A stretch of 19,765 nucleotides of DNA from CAMAUF01 sp046152925 (GCA_046152925.1 JBJXFX010000103.1:1-19765), one strand, 5' to 3'; positions 1 through 8,000 are shown, numbered from the stretch's first letter. Notes: generated from the sequence alone by a model not told the origin. Numbers and translations: made by a program.

Positions 1-190
1 CGGTCACGCGAAGCAGGGTGATCCCGCCACCTTCAACTTCGACCGTGATCCGTCGCGCGTCCGCATCGATCGCGTTGTCGAGCAGCTCGCGGACGACCGA
101 GACGGGCCGTTCGATGACCTCGCCAGCGGCGATCCGCGCGGCCACTTCCGGCGCGAGCACGCGGATGTGGCCCGGCGCCGGCAGGCTCAT
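1..190 (-). CDS. mutL: DNA mismatch repair protein MutL, N-terminal part (cut by window edge)
   Basis: This is the first 63 codons of MutL, the GHKL-family ATPase that couples mismatch recognition by MutS to downstream repair; the rest lies beyond base 1. The translation shows the family signature IAAGEVIERPVSVVRELLDN followed by AIDADARRITVEVEGGG. The catalytic Glu and Mg-binding Asn of the GHKL fold (E29 and N33 in E. coli MutL) match E35 and N39. The Glu next to the Asn in E. coli (VEN) is Asp here (LDN), a conservative change. The ATG at 190-188 overlaps the mutS stop codon as ATGA, so translation is probably coupled to mutS. Only the N-terminal ATPase lobe is visible, so nothing can be said about the C-terminal endonuclease motif. 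Confidence 0.93.
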   Translation of the reverse strand, partial: MSLPAPGHIRVLAPEVAARIAAGEVIERPVSVVRELLDNAIDADARRITVEVEGGGITLLRVT

Positions 191-2727
191 GACCGCTTGC
201 CCCGGCCGGGCAGCAGCGCCCGAAGCTCGTAGAGCCGTTGCATCGCCTCAAGCGGCGTCAGGCTGTCTGGGTCGATCGTCTGGAGCAGCGCCTCGACCTC
301 GGACTCGACCGGAAAGAGCGCCGGCTGACGAGTGGGCGCGCGCCGGCCAGCACTTGGCTTAGAGCCGTCTTCTTCCAACTCCGCCAAGAGGTGTTCGGCC
401 CGGCTGACAACGGCTGCAGGCAGCCCCGCGAGCTTGGCGACGTGGATGCCGTACGACCGGTCGCTCGGGCCCGGGACGATCCGGTGCTCGAACGCCACCT
501 CCCCGTCAGCCTCGTGCACAGCCACGTGCGCGTTCGAGACGCGCGGCAGGATATCGGCCAACGCCGTGAGTTCGTGATAGTGGGTCGCAAACAGCGTCCG
601 GGCGGCGACCTCCTTGCGGTTGTGGAGGAATTCCACGACCGCGCGCGCGATCGCCATGCCGTCGAACGTGCTCGTCCCCCTGCCGACTTCATCGAGGATT
701 ACGAGCGATTCCGCCGTCGCGCTGTGCAAAATCTGCGCCGTTTCGACCATTTCGACCATGAACGTTGATTGGCCCGCGGCGAGGTCGTCCTGTGCGCCAA
801 CCCGCGTGAAGATGCGGTCGAAGAGGGGCAAGGTGGCCTCAACGGCGGGGACGAAGCAACCGGCCTGCGCCATCAGCGCGATCAGCGCGACCTGGCGGAG
901 GAAGGTCGACTTCCCAGCCATGTTCGGGCCGGTGAGGATGAGGACCTGGCTCGCATCGTCGAGGACGCAGTCGTTCGGCACGAACCGCCCCGGCCCAAGC
1001 GCCGCTTCCACGACGGGATGGCGGCCCCCGGTGATCCGTACGGATGCATCCTCAGCGAAGCGGGGCGCCACATAGTTCGACGCTCCAGCGCCTTCGGCCA
1101 ATGCGAGCAACAGGTCGATCGTAGCCATCCCGTCCGCGACCTGTTGCAGCGCGCCGAGTTGGGCGCCGACGGTCGCGACGAGCGCGCCGAACGCCTGGCG
1201 CTCAAGCTCCACGAGCCGGTCGCGCGCGCCGACCAGTTGCGACTCGTACTCCTTGAGCTGCTCCGTGACGTACCGCTCGGCCCCGACCAGCGTCTGACGC
1301 CGCTGGTAGTCGGCGGGCACGAGCGGCGCGTTCGCCGTCGAGACCTCGATGTAGTACCCGAAAACGCGGTTGTGGCCGACTTTGAGCGAGCGGATCCCAG
1401 TCCGCTCGCGCTCGATCCGCTCAAGCCCGAGGAGAAAGCCGCGTGCGTCCTGGGTCATCGCCCGGAGGGAGTCGAGCTCGCCGCTGAAGCCGGCGCGGAT
1501 CACGCCGCCCTCGTCGAAGTCGGCCGGCGGGTCGTCGGCCAGCACCTGGTCCAAGGCGAGCAGGGCCTCCGTGCAGGATGCCAATCGTTGCAGGGACTCC
1601 GTGATGATCGGCGGGCGGTCGAGATGTTCGAATCGCCGGCCCAAGTCAAGCGCAGCGCCGAGCGCGCGCCGCAGCGCATCGAGGTCGCGCGGGCTCGCCG
1701 ACTTCGCGCCGACCTTGCCGAGCAGGCGCGCGGCATCGGGGACGCCACGAAGGAGCGCCCGGCACTGTTCGCGTTCAATGGGGTGCGCGAGCCCCCAGGC
1801 GATGCCAGCCTGCCGCCGCCCGATCGCGACGCCATCGCGCAGGGGCCGCGTGAGCCAGTCTCGCAACCTGCGCGAGCCCATCGGCGTGGAACAGCGGTCG
1901 AGCACCTTCACCAGCGAGCTCGCTTTGCCGGGCGCCGGGAGGACGTCGAGGTTGCGCAGCGTGCGCTGGTCGAGGGCGAGCGTGCCCCCAGACGCCACGC
2001 GTTGGACCCGCTGAATCGCCCCGAGCGCCGCCGCGTAGGTCTCGCCGACGTACTCAAGGAGGAGCGCGAGCGCCAAGGCCTCGCATGCTGAGAGCGCGAG
2101 CGTCGCCCGGATGTGCGGGCCGAATTGCGACGCGAGCTTCGCTTCGACTGCCAAGTCCGAAAGGCGCGGCCGGTGGCGAAACGCGCCGGTGGCCGCCGCT
2201 GGCACATCGGCCGCGTCCTCGGCGAGCACTTCGGCCGGCGCGCTCCGCAGCAGTTCGGCAAGCGCTTCGCCGCCCGAGGCGAGGCGAAGCTCGCCCGTCG
2301 TCACGTCCACGAGGGCAACCGCGGTCTCGTCTCGGACGCGGCCGACCGCCGCCAGGTAGTTCGGCGCCGCCGGGTCGAGCGACGCCTCGGCTGTGACCGT
2401 CCCCGAGGTGACGACCCGCACGACATCACGCGGGACGAGGCCCTTGACACCGGCCGGGTCGGCGAGCTGTTCGCAGAGCGCGACCCGGTAGCCCTTCGCG
2501 ACGAGCTTGGCGACGTGACCGTCGATGCTGTGATGGGGAACGCCGGCCAGCGGGACACGCAGATCTTTCCCCATCGGCTTGCCGGTGAGGACGATCGAGA
2601 GTTCACGCGAGACGAGCTTGGCGTCGTCGTCGAACGTTTCGTAGAAATCGCCAAGCCGGAAGAACAGGATCGTGTCCGGGTAACGAGCCTTGAGCTCGAG
2701 ATATTGACGCCGGATCGGGGTGCTCAC
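187..2727 (-). CDS. mutS: DNA mismatch repair protein MutS
   Basis: MutS binds base mismatches and small loops and, as an ATP-driven sliding clamp, recruits MutL. The 846-aa product is full length (E. coli MutS is 853 aa). The mismatch-reading Phe-X-Glu motif is F28-Y29-E30 in RLGDFYETF. The Walker A motif GPNMAGKS lies at about 600-607 and Walker B at LVILDE 675-680, followed by the signature GRGTSTFDG. The start is a GTG; upstream in-frame codons belong to the preceding gene. There is no Shine-Dalgarno sequence, but a TAGAAT hexamer ends 9 nt before the GTG and overlaps the stop of the upstream DCC-family gene, suggesting an internal promoter giving a leaderless mutS-mutL transcript. The stop codon overlaps the mutL ATG. 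Confidence 0.98.
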   Translation of the reverse strand: MSTPIRRQYLELKARYPDTILFFRLGDFYETFDDDAKLVSRELSIVLTGKPMGKDLRVPLAGVPHHSIDGHVAKLVAKGYRVALCEQLADPAGVKGLVPRDVVRVVTSGTVTAEASLDPAAPNYLAAVGRVRDETAVALVDVTTGELRLASGGEALAELLRSAPAEVLAEDAADVPAAATGAFRHRPRLSDLAVEAKLASQFGPHIRATLALSACEALALALLLEYVGETYAAALGAIQRVQRVASGGTLALDQRTLRNLDVLPAPGKASSLVKVLDRCSTPMGSRRLRDWLTRPLRDGVAIGRRQAGIAWGLAHPIEREQCRALLRGVPDAARLLGKVGAKSASPRDLDALRRALGAALDLGRRFEHLDRPPIITESLQRLASCTEALLALDQVLADDPPADFDEGGVIRAGFSGELDSLRAMTQDARGFLLGLERIERERTGIRSLKVGHNRVFGYYIEVSTANAPLVPADYQRRQTLVGAERYVTEQLKEYESQLVGARDRLVELERQAFGALVATVGAQLGALQQVADGMATIDLLLALAEGAGASNYVAPRFAEDASVRITGGRHPVVEAALGPGRFVPNDCVLDDASQVLILTGPNMAGKSTFLRQVALIALMAQAGCFVPAVEATLPLFDRIFTRVGAQDDLAAGQSTFMVEMVETAQILHSATAESLVILDEVGRGTSTFDGMAIARAVVEFLHNRKEVAARTLFATHYHELTALADILPRVSNAHVAVHEADGEVAFEHRIVPGPSDRSYGIHVAKLAGLPAAVVSRAEHLLAELEEDGSKPSAGRRAPTRQPALFPVESEVEALLQTIDPDSLTPLEAMQRLYELRALLPGRGKRS

Positions 2728-2736
2728 GAAGCGTCT

Positions 2737-2742
2737 ATTCTA
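2737..2742 (-). promoter_or_regulatory. Predicted -10 element for mutS (leaderless)
   Basis: TAGAAT on the minus strand, ending 9 nt before the mutS GTG. It overlaps the TAG stop of the upstream DCC-family gene. No good -35 was found. It would produce a transcript starting at or next to the GTG, which fits the absence of a ribosome-binding site. Prediction only. Confidence 0.35.
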
Positions 2743-3126
2743 GGCGCACCGAACGGATGTGCGACCACCATCGAGCAGCCGCGCGAAGAAGCCCAAGCGG
2801 CGCCGGTTGGCCGCCACCGCCCGATATCCGGCGTCGATGGCCGGGCGCACGGGCCAACGCGCTCCAGTCCGGGCAAGGCGGCGATGCCCGAGGGCCGAAA
2901 GCACCACCAGGCAGGCCGCGCCACCTGCGAAGGTCCGCCCGGACGGCGTGATCACGTGCATCGCTGAGGCGCAGGCGGCGCGCAGTTCCGGCGTGACCGG
3001 AGGGTCGCTCGCCGCTTGGAAGGCCACGCAGTCGAGCTTCGCGCCACTGTCCCGCTGCTCCAGGCGCGCGATAAGGGCGCGACAGAGCCCACAATCGCCG
3101 TCGTAGAGGACGAGATACCGCTCCGT
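2740..3126 (-). CDS. DCC-family (DUF393) thiol-disulfide oxidoreductase-like protein, apparent ACG start
   Basis: Reading from 3126 gives (T/M)ERYLVLYDGDCGLCR, the hallmark DGDCxxC motif of the DCC/DUF393 family. These small proteins have a thioredoxin-like CxxC centre; their physiological substrate is mostly unknown. The frame stays open through about 128 codons to a TAG at 2742-2740, a normal length for the family. The two motif Cys are at about residues 11 and 14. No ATG, GTG or TTG lies in frame before the motif. The first ATG (3027) would remove the active site. An ACG at 3126-3124 sits exactly where family members start, so either ACG is used, an ATG has mutated, or the base is an error. 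The frame overlaps the nuoF stop (TTAG) in the -1 frame, and mutS begins 12 nt downstream. Confident about the family, unsure of the start and expression. Confidence 0.72.
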   Translation of the reverse strand, partial: TERYLVLYDGDCGLCRALIARLEQRDSGAKLDCVAFQAASDPPVTPELRAACASAMHVITPSGRTFAGGAACLVVLSALGHRRLARTGARWPVRPAIDAGYRAVAANRRRLGFFARLLDGGRTSVRCA

Positions 3127-3128
3127 CG

Positions 3129-5045
3129 CTAAGCCCCGGCCGCGGCCGCCGCACCAGCAACGGGCCGCTGAATCCGGTCGACGATGGCAATCGCGTCCGG
3201 CGCCACTTCCTTACACGCGCCGCAGAGCACGCAGAGCGGGTCTTCGACCTGCCACTGGCCGCGCGCGTCTTCGACGATCGCGCCGGTGGGGCAGATCTCG
3301 ACGGCCTCCGCGAGCTGCGGGTCCGACTGGGAACGGACCGTGTAGCGAATGAAGCCCGGCAACGAGCGCGTCACGTCGCGCTTTTCACGGATCAAAGCCT
3401 CCAGTTCGCCACGGAAGAAGCGGACCGCGGTCTTGATCGCGGTCGGCGAGAGTTGCCCGTGCTGGCAATTCGACCAGACCAGCGTCTTGACGATCTCACC
3501 AAGCTTATCGAGGTCGCTTTCGCGACCACCACCAAGGGCGATCCGGCGGAGCAGTTCGACTGCACGCTGGTTGCCGCCGTGGCAGGTGGTGCATCGGCCA
3601 CAGGACTCGTCCTCGCAGAACGAGGTCATCCAAAGAATGAGGTCGAGGGCGCTCATCGAGCTGTCGAAGAAGGTGATGCCGCCACCGCCGAGGAACATGC
3701 CCCGTTCGCGATAGGGCGCGAGTTGGAGCGGAAGGTTGATCTCACTAGCAGGGAGCACGCCCGAAAGCGGCCCGCCGGGTTGAAAGCCCTTCAGCGTTGT
3801 GCCGGTCAGCATGCCGTTGCCGTACTGGTCGAGCATCTGCTTCATCGTCCCGGAGCCAAACGGGATTTCGAGGCAGCCGATCCAGTTGATCTGGCCGGAG
3901 AGGGTGAACATCTTCGTCCCCTTCTCTGGCTGATCTTTCGGGTTGAGCTCGCACCACCACTGGGCACCATTCGCGAGGATCAGCGGCGCATTGGCGTAGG
4001 ACTCAACGTTGTTCACGTTCGTTGGCTTGTTCCAAAGCCCGGCCTGGGCCGGGAATGGCGGCTTGATCCGGGGCATCCCGCGGTAGCCATCGATCGAGTT
4101 AATCAGGCCCGTCTCGTCGCCACAGACATAGGAGCCGGCGCCTTTGAAGATCACGATGTCGAAATCCCAGCCGAGGCCGAGGATATTCGTGCCCAGCAGG
4201 CCCTTCGCCATCGCCTGCTTCACGGCGTTGCGCATCCGGTCGATCGCCAGCGGGTACTCGTAGCGGATGTAGACGTAGCCCTCTCGCGCGCCGGTCGCGC
4301 GGGCCGCGATCAGGAGGCCCTCGATGATCAGGTGCGGGTCGCACTCCATCACCGCCCGGTTCACCCAGGCGCCCGGGTCGCCTTCGTCGGCGTTGCAGAC
4401 CAAGTACTTCGGGCTCGCGGTGGCCGTCCGCAGGAAGTCCCACTTGCGGCCGACGGGGAAGTTCGCGCCGCCGCGTCCGCCAACCCCGGAGTCGAGCATC
4501 TCCTTGATGATCGCCTCGTCGCTCATCTCAAGCGCGCGGCCCAAGCCTTCGTAGCCACCGTCGGCGAGGTAGTGGTTGATGTTTTCGGGGTCGATCGTGC
4601 CCATCCGGCGCATCAGGCGCCGGACCTGGCCGCGCATGAACTGATGCTCGGCGAGTGGCGCCACGTCGGGGTGCAACCCCTCGACCGTGCCGATCGCCAT
4701 CTGCGGCCAAACGTCCCCGGCGACGACACAACGGTCGAGCAGTTCATCCACACGGTCGGCGGTGATGTTCCCGTAGAGCACCGTCAGCGTGCCTGCGGCG
4801 GAGCGGACGGTGAGCGTCGGCTCCATCCAGTTGAGGCCCCAGCTGCCGGTAATCCCGACCGCGACATCGAGCCGGCGGGCGGCGACGCGCTCGCGGAGCG
4901 CCGCGAAGGTGTCTTCCGCGCGACGGGCGATCGACGACGTGTCGATCGAGACCGTGATGATGATCTTCCCAGAGCCGCGCTCGGCCGCCCAGGCGTTTTT
5001 CGCGTCGAGAATGATGTCCCGGAGGGTGCTGTTCGCGACGGTCAT
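3129..5045 (-). CDS. nuoF: NuoF-like NADH-binding flavoprotein (51-kDa family) with C-terminal [4Fe-4S] ferredoxin-like domain
   Basis: A 638-aa diaphorase subunit that oxidises or reduces NAD(H) through FMN and iron-sulfur clusters. Visible in order: a thioredoxin-like N-terminal domain (about 1-125); the FMN site GRGGANFPVGRKW (190-202); the NAD-site stretch CNADEGDPGAWVNR (217-230); GAGSYVCGDETGLINSIDG (302-320); the [4Fe-4S] ligands C482, C485, C488 and C527; and a C-terminal ferredoxin-like tail with C585-P and C605/C608/C611, enough for one cluster. All four cysteines expected in the N-terminal [2Fe-2S] domain seem replaced (S33, S38, S68, N72). The ATG at 5045 overlaps the nuoE stop as ATGA, so this start is preferred over the open frame that continues to 5279. 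The architecture resembles NuoF/HndC/HydB/formate-dehydrogenase beta subunits. With no other complex I gene here, the partner enzyme is unknown. Confidence 0.9.
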   Translation of the reverse strand: MTVANSTLRDIILDAKNAWAAERGSGKIIITVSIDTSSIARRAEDTFAALRERVAARRLDVAVGITGSWGLNWMEPTLTVRSAAGTLTVLYGNITADRVDELLDRCVVAGDVWPQMAIGTVEGLHPDVAPLAEHQFMRGQVRRLMRRMGTIDPENINHYLADGGYEGLGRALEMSDEAIIKEMLDSGVGGRGGANFPVGRKWDFLRTATASPKYLVCNADEGDPGAWVNRAVMECDPHLIIEGLLIAARATGAREGYVYIRYEYPLAIDRMRNAVKQAMAKGLLGTNILGLGWDFDIVIFKGAGSYVCGDETGLINSIDGYRGMPRIKPPFPAQAGLWNKPTNVNNVESYANAPLILANGAQWWCELNPKDQPEKGTKMFTLSGQINWIGCLEIPFGSGTMKQMLDQYGNGMLTGTTLKGFQPGGPLSGVLPASEINLPLQLAPYRERGMFLGGGGITFFDSSMSALDLILWMTSFCEDESCGRCTTCHGGNQRAVELLRRIALGGGRESDLDKLGEIVKTLVWSNCQHGQLSPTAIKTAVRFFRGELEALIREKRDVTRSLPGFIRYTVRSQSDPQLAEAVEICPTGAIVEDARGQWQVEDPLCVLCGACKEVAPDAIAIVDRIQRPVAGAAAAAGA

Positions 5046-5515
5046 TCGCCTGCCTTCACTTTCCGGCCGAGCCGGATGGCGCTCGCGACTGTCAGGCCCC
5101 CGACAACGGCGCCGTTCACCCAGACCTGGGGCGCCTCGGTGCACGTCCCGTTGCACTGGGCCATGTGGAGGCCGTACTGGTGGTCGTCGCTGTGGCCACC
5201 GAGCGGCAGGTCCAGGACCTGTTGCAGGGCCTCGCGGATCCGGTCGCCACCGCGAAAGCGGCAGGTCGGGCCGCTGCACCAGGCGATTTCCGTGTGCGGT
5301 GGCGGGCTCGTGCGGATGTCCGAATAGAACGAAGCGGCGCCGAAAATGAGCGCCGAGGTCGTGTTCAGCTGGCGGGCGACGATGTCGATCGCATCTTTCG
5401 AGACCCAGCCGTAGGTTTCCTGAACCTTATGTAAGGCTGGCAGGACGTGCCCGCGCCCGGGCCGGAATTCAGCGACCAGGGCGCGCAACTCTTGGACCGT
5501 TGGCTCAGCCCTCAT
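5042..5515 (-). CDS. nuoE: NuoE-like [2Fe-2S] thioredoxin-fold subunit (24-kDa family)
   Basis: A 157-aa partner of the NADH-binding flavoprotein that carries one [2Fe-2S] cluster. The four ligands are visible: C80 and C85 in WCSGPTC, and C121 and C125 in CNGTC. The helical N-terminal part includes LHKVQETYGWVSKDAI, typical of NuoE/HoxE/HndA. The frame extends to a GTG at 5545, but the ATG at 5515 is preferred. It has a GAGG 8 nt upstream, and a TATACT -10 at 5553-5548 would place the transcript start at about 5541, downstream of that GTG. It is the first gene of the minus-strand run and overlaps nuoF by ATGA. Because it keeps an intact cluster while the N-terminal domain of its NuoF partner does not, electrons probably pass through this subunit. 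Confidence 0.9.
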   Translation of the reverse strand: MRAEPTVQELRALVAEFRPGRGHVLPALHKVQETYGWVSKDAIDIVARQLNTTSALIFGAASFYSDIRTSPPPHTEIAWCSGPTCRFRGGDRIREALQQVLDLPLGGHSDDHQYGLHMAQCNGTCTEAPQVWVNGAVVGGLTVASAIRLGRKVKAGE

Positions 5516-5547
5516 CGGCCAAACCTCGCTTGTGAATGTCGGCACGA

Positions 5548-5553
5548 AGTATA
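5548..5553 (-). promoter_or_regulatory. Predicted -10 element for the nuoE-nuoF run
   Basis: TATACT on the minus strand, 33 nt before the chosen nuoE ATG, leaving a leader of about 26 nt that contains GAGG. It is the same hexamer as found before hicB and the Mo-hydroxylase gene. No recognisable -35. Confidence 0.4.
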
Positions 5554-5575
5554 AGCCGGGGGTCTCCTAGGCGCG

Positions 5576-5601
5576 CCCCAGCGGTCCACGCCGCGCTGGG
5601 G
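5576..5601. promoter_or_regulatory. Inverted repeat in the nuoE / toxin-like divergent promoter region
   Basis: Perfect 8-bp arms CCCCAGCG and CGCTGGGG separated by 10 bp. The centre lies about 20 bp upstream of the TAGACT -10 of the plus-strand toxin-like gene and about 35 bp upstream of the nuoE -10. The position would suit an operator for either promoter. GC-rich arms of this length can also occur by chance. Confidence 0.3.
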
Positions 5602-5607
5602 AGGGAG

Positions 5608-5613
5608 TAGACT
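5608..5613 (+). promoter_or_regulatory. Predicted -10 element for the 792-aa toxin-like gene (leaderless)
   Basis: TAGACT followed by 8 nt and the ATG at 5622, with no Shine-Dalgarno sequence. Same layout as hicB, the VOC gene and the STAND gene in this window. Confidence 0.4.
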
Positions 5614-5621
5614 GCGGCGAA

Positions 5622-8000
5622 ATGCCTGACGCAAGCGACCGAGCCCCCAGGGCCGCTGCGAAAAGCAACGAGGCGGCAGTGCGGGCCGCTCCGTCGCCCA
5701 TCGCCGTGCCCGAATTCCGCCCATTCGACGGCGTCCTCGACCTTCAAGCCAAGGCCGGAAACCAGGCGGTCGGGCGGATGCTCGCCGCGCCGCCCCCGCC
5801 CGGTGAGGCAAAGGGCGGGGTCATGCCGGCGGCTCATACGCCATCGTTGCGGGCCAGCCTCATCCGCCGCGCTCCGCCGACGGCGACCGCGCCAAACGCA
5901 TCCATGCCCGGTCCGAACCAAAGCTCCGCCGGGCCCTCGGCTGCGCGGATGAACAACGGGATCGGGTTCCGCGGCCACGTTGTCTTCCCCGACCAGGCCC
6001 GCTGCCTCGCGCTCCTCAAGGAGCTGTTGCCGGAAAAGGGCTTCAAGGACGCGCACAACTTCGGCGCCGAATTCTTGGCCGCGGATACGGCCATGAAAGC
6101 AGGCTGGTCTATCGTGGCCGACCCGGACTACATAGACCGCACGATCGCCGCCATGCGTCCGGCGGTCGAACAGTTCCGCGAAGAGTGCCGGATATTCATG
6201 GAGAAGTTCGAGACTCAGGCCAGCAATATGGTCGACATGATGCTGATCAATGCGGAAGATCAGATTAACAAGGAAAAGCAGAAGCTTGGCCTGAAGATGG
6301 ACATCAATTCGACCGAGTTCGGCGACTACAAGTCCTACACGGCGACGAACAAGGACTACCTGAAGGACGCGCAGCGCGCGGCGGGTGAGCTCGCCAAGAA
6401 GAAGCGCATCGCCGACGCCCGGAAGGACAAGGTGGACGACGCCAAGCGCCGCGAAGAGCAGGCCCGCGCGGCGACCCCGGCCGGCCTTGCGGGCGCGCAA
6501 GCCGGGCTCGTGCCGCCACCCTCCCAGGGCACGGTGAACGTCCCCGGTCTGGGTCCCGCGACGATCGTGAGCGAAGTAGCGGCCCTCCAAGCAGAATGGA
6601 AAACGGCCGACCTCGACTTCCGCCAGGGCGCCCAGCAGGCGACGGCGAAGTACACAAGCATCGGCCCTTACCTGATGGGCCCGAGCGCGGACATCGCGTC
6701 CCGGCTGGATGGATTCGCAACGGAGAAGCCCGAAGGCGCGGAACAGAACCTCGGCGAGCAATTCGACGAGAAGCTCAAGAACATCCAGAAGGTCCGCAGC
6801 GAGTTCGGCGGTCGCTACTCCATCTGGAAGCAGCCCATGGTCATCGCGATGATGCACCAGCAGCTGAACTCGAGCACCGGTGAGCGCCGCCTCGTGACCG
6901 ACAAGGTCCAGGCCGACACGCAGAAAGCCGAGGATGCCAAACAGCTCTACACCGCCATCGCGCTCGGTGTCGGACTGCTGGCTGCTGTCCCAACAGGCGG
7001 AGCGAGCGTCGGGCTCGCGGCGGTGGTCCTCGCTGCGTCTGTGACGAGCGTCGCGCTTGGAGCTTATCAGGCCTACGAAGAAGCGCAGGACTACATGCTG
7101 AAGAGCGCTGCAGCAAACACGAGCCTCGACCGCGCGCACCAAATCTCTGAAGACGACCCGTCGCTCTTGTACCTTGCGATCGACATCGCCGGGGTGATCG
7201 CCGATGTCGCTGGCGCGCGCGCCGCGTTCGTCGCATTGAAAGAGGCGATCGCCGTCGCCAAAGCCGCAAAGACAATCGAGCAGCTGCCGAAGGTCATGCA
7301 GTCCATGCGCGCGGCGCACATCAGCGGCGCGAACCAGGGCAAGGTGCTCGCCGAAGTCCTCCCTTCGGGCGGGGACATTGGGAAGGCGCTCCACGATATT
7401 CGCCAGGTCTTCATCAAGACGGCAGAGTCCGCGGCCGACCAAGAGACAGCGGCGCTCATGAAAATGGTCGCCGAGCGGGCGATGGACCGCGGCAAGGTGA
7501 TCGTCTTCCCGAATTCGCGCGTCGAGGCTGAGGCCGTACTGCGCTTCCGCCTCGAGGCGAAGGGTTTCAAGGGCGAGGAGCTCACGAGCGAGGTGAACGG
7601 CCTGCTCGATGACTTCTTCACGAAGGGCAACAACGGGATCTTCGACCCGATTACGAAGCTGGTCTACATCCGCGGCGACGCCTCCGCCGAAGCGGCCGCG
7701 GCCATCCTCGTCCACGAGATGACCCACTCCGCCCAGGACGCAATGGGCATGATGAAGCGGATGGGCAAGTACGCCAGCGAATTCGAAGCCTACAAGGCCC
7801 AGCAACAATTCCTCGGGTTGCTCCCTGTTGAGAAGGTCCCAGACGACTACATGTGGCTCCTGAAGGCGACCGACCACGACATTGAAAACCACGTCCTCAC
7901 CTACTACGTCGGCGAGGGCGTGTTTAAGCCGTTCGGCACGAACAACGCGGCGATCGCCGATGGCATGTTCAACACGCTGTTTTCCGGAGGAGGGCGGTGA
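5622..8000 (+). CDS. Large putative eCIS-type cargo / polymorphic toxin-like protein with C-terminal HExxH metallopeptidase domain
   Basis: 792 aa, not assigned to a named family. Near the N-terminus LQAKAGNQAVGRML (41-54) matches the LQxxAGNxAVxxLL motif common in DUF4157-type and other proteins linked to extracellular contractile injection systems. A Pro/Ala-rich stretch follows (about 55-110). Then comes a charged, probably helical region (180-280 and 320-440), a Gly/Ala-rich hydrophobic stretch (about 441-484) and a second one (515-547), which could be membrane-inserting. The C-terminal domain holds LVHEMTHSAQD with H698, E699 and H702, followed by SEFEAYKAQQ, where E722 (or E720) could be the third zinc ligand. 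There is no signal peptide. The stop overlaps the next gene as GTGA. The inferred role is an exported peptidase effector; the target is unknown, and no injection-system structural gene lies in the window. Confidence 0.6.
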   Translation: MPDASDRAPRAAAKSNEAAVRAAPSPIAVPEFRPFDGVLDLQAKAGNQAVGRMLAAPPPPGEAKGGVMPAAHTPSLRASLIRRAPPTATAPNASMPGPNQSSAGPSAARMNNGIGFRGHVVFPDQARCLALLKELLPEKGFKDAHNFGAEFLAADTAMKAGWSIVADPDYIDRTIAAMRPAVEQFREECRIFMEKFETQASNMVDMMLINAEDQINKEKQKLGLKMDINSTEFGDYKSYTATNKDYLKDAQRAAGELAKKKRIADARKDKVDDAKRREEQARAATPAGLAGAQAGLVPPPSQGTVNVPGLGPATIVSEVAALQAEWKTADLDFRQGAQQATAKYTSIGPYLMGPSADIASRLDGFATEKPEGAEQNLGEQFDEKLKNIQKVRSEFGGRYSIWKQPMVIAMMHQQLNSSTGERRLVTDKVQADTQKAEDAKQLYTAIALGVGLLAAVPTGGASVGLAAVVLAASVTSVALGAYQAYEEAQDYMLKSAAANTSLDRAHQISEDDPSLLYLAIDIAGVIADVAGARAAFVALKEAIAVAKAAKTIEQLPKVMQSMRAAHISGANQGKVLAEVLPSGGDIGKALHDIRQVFIKTAESAADQETAALMKMVAERAMDRGKVIVFPNSRVEAEAVLRFRLEAKGFKGEELTSEVNGLLDDFFTKGNNGIFDPITKLVYIRGDASAEAAAAILVHEMTHSAQDAMGMMKRMGKYASEFEAYKAQQQFLGLLPVEKVPDDYMWLLKATDHDIENHVLTYYVGEGVFKPFGTNNAAIADGMFNTLFSGGGR

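Noticed and set aside
3127..3140. Programmed -1 frameshift joining NuoF to the DCC domain
   Set aside because: The overlap is in the right register, but no X-XXY-YYZ slippery heptamer or downstream structure was seen; an ACG start is the simpler reading.
2735..3190. 151-codon minus-strand frame between nuoF and mutS
   Set aside because: Overlaps the DCC-family gene in another frame; only the neighbouring frame shows DGDCGLC and a family-like length.
3453..5327. 624-codon open frame on the plus strand
   Set aside because: Antisense to nuoF/nuoE, whose protein motifs are unambiguous; no family features in the shadow frame.
5505..7892. 795-codon open frame on the minus strand
   Set aside because: Lies antisense to the toxin-like gene. 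It reads as Arg/Val/Leu-rich low-information sequence without motifs, whereas the plus strand shows clear domains and a coupled downstream gene. Long antisense frames are expected at this GC content.
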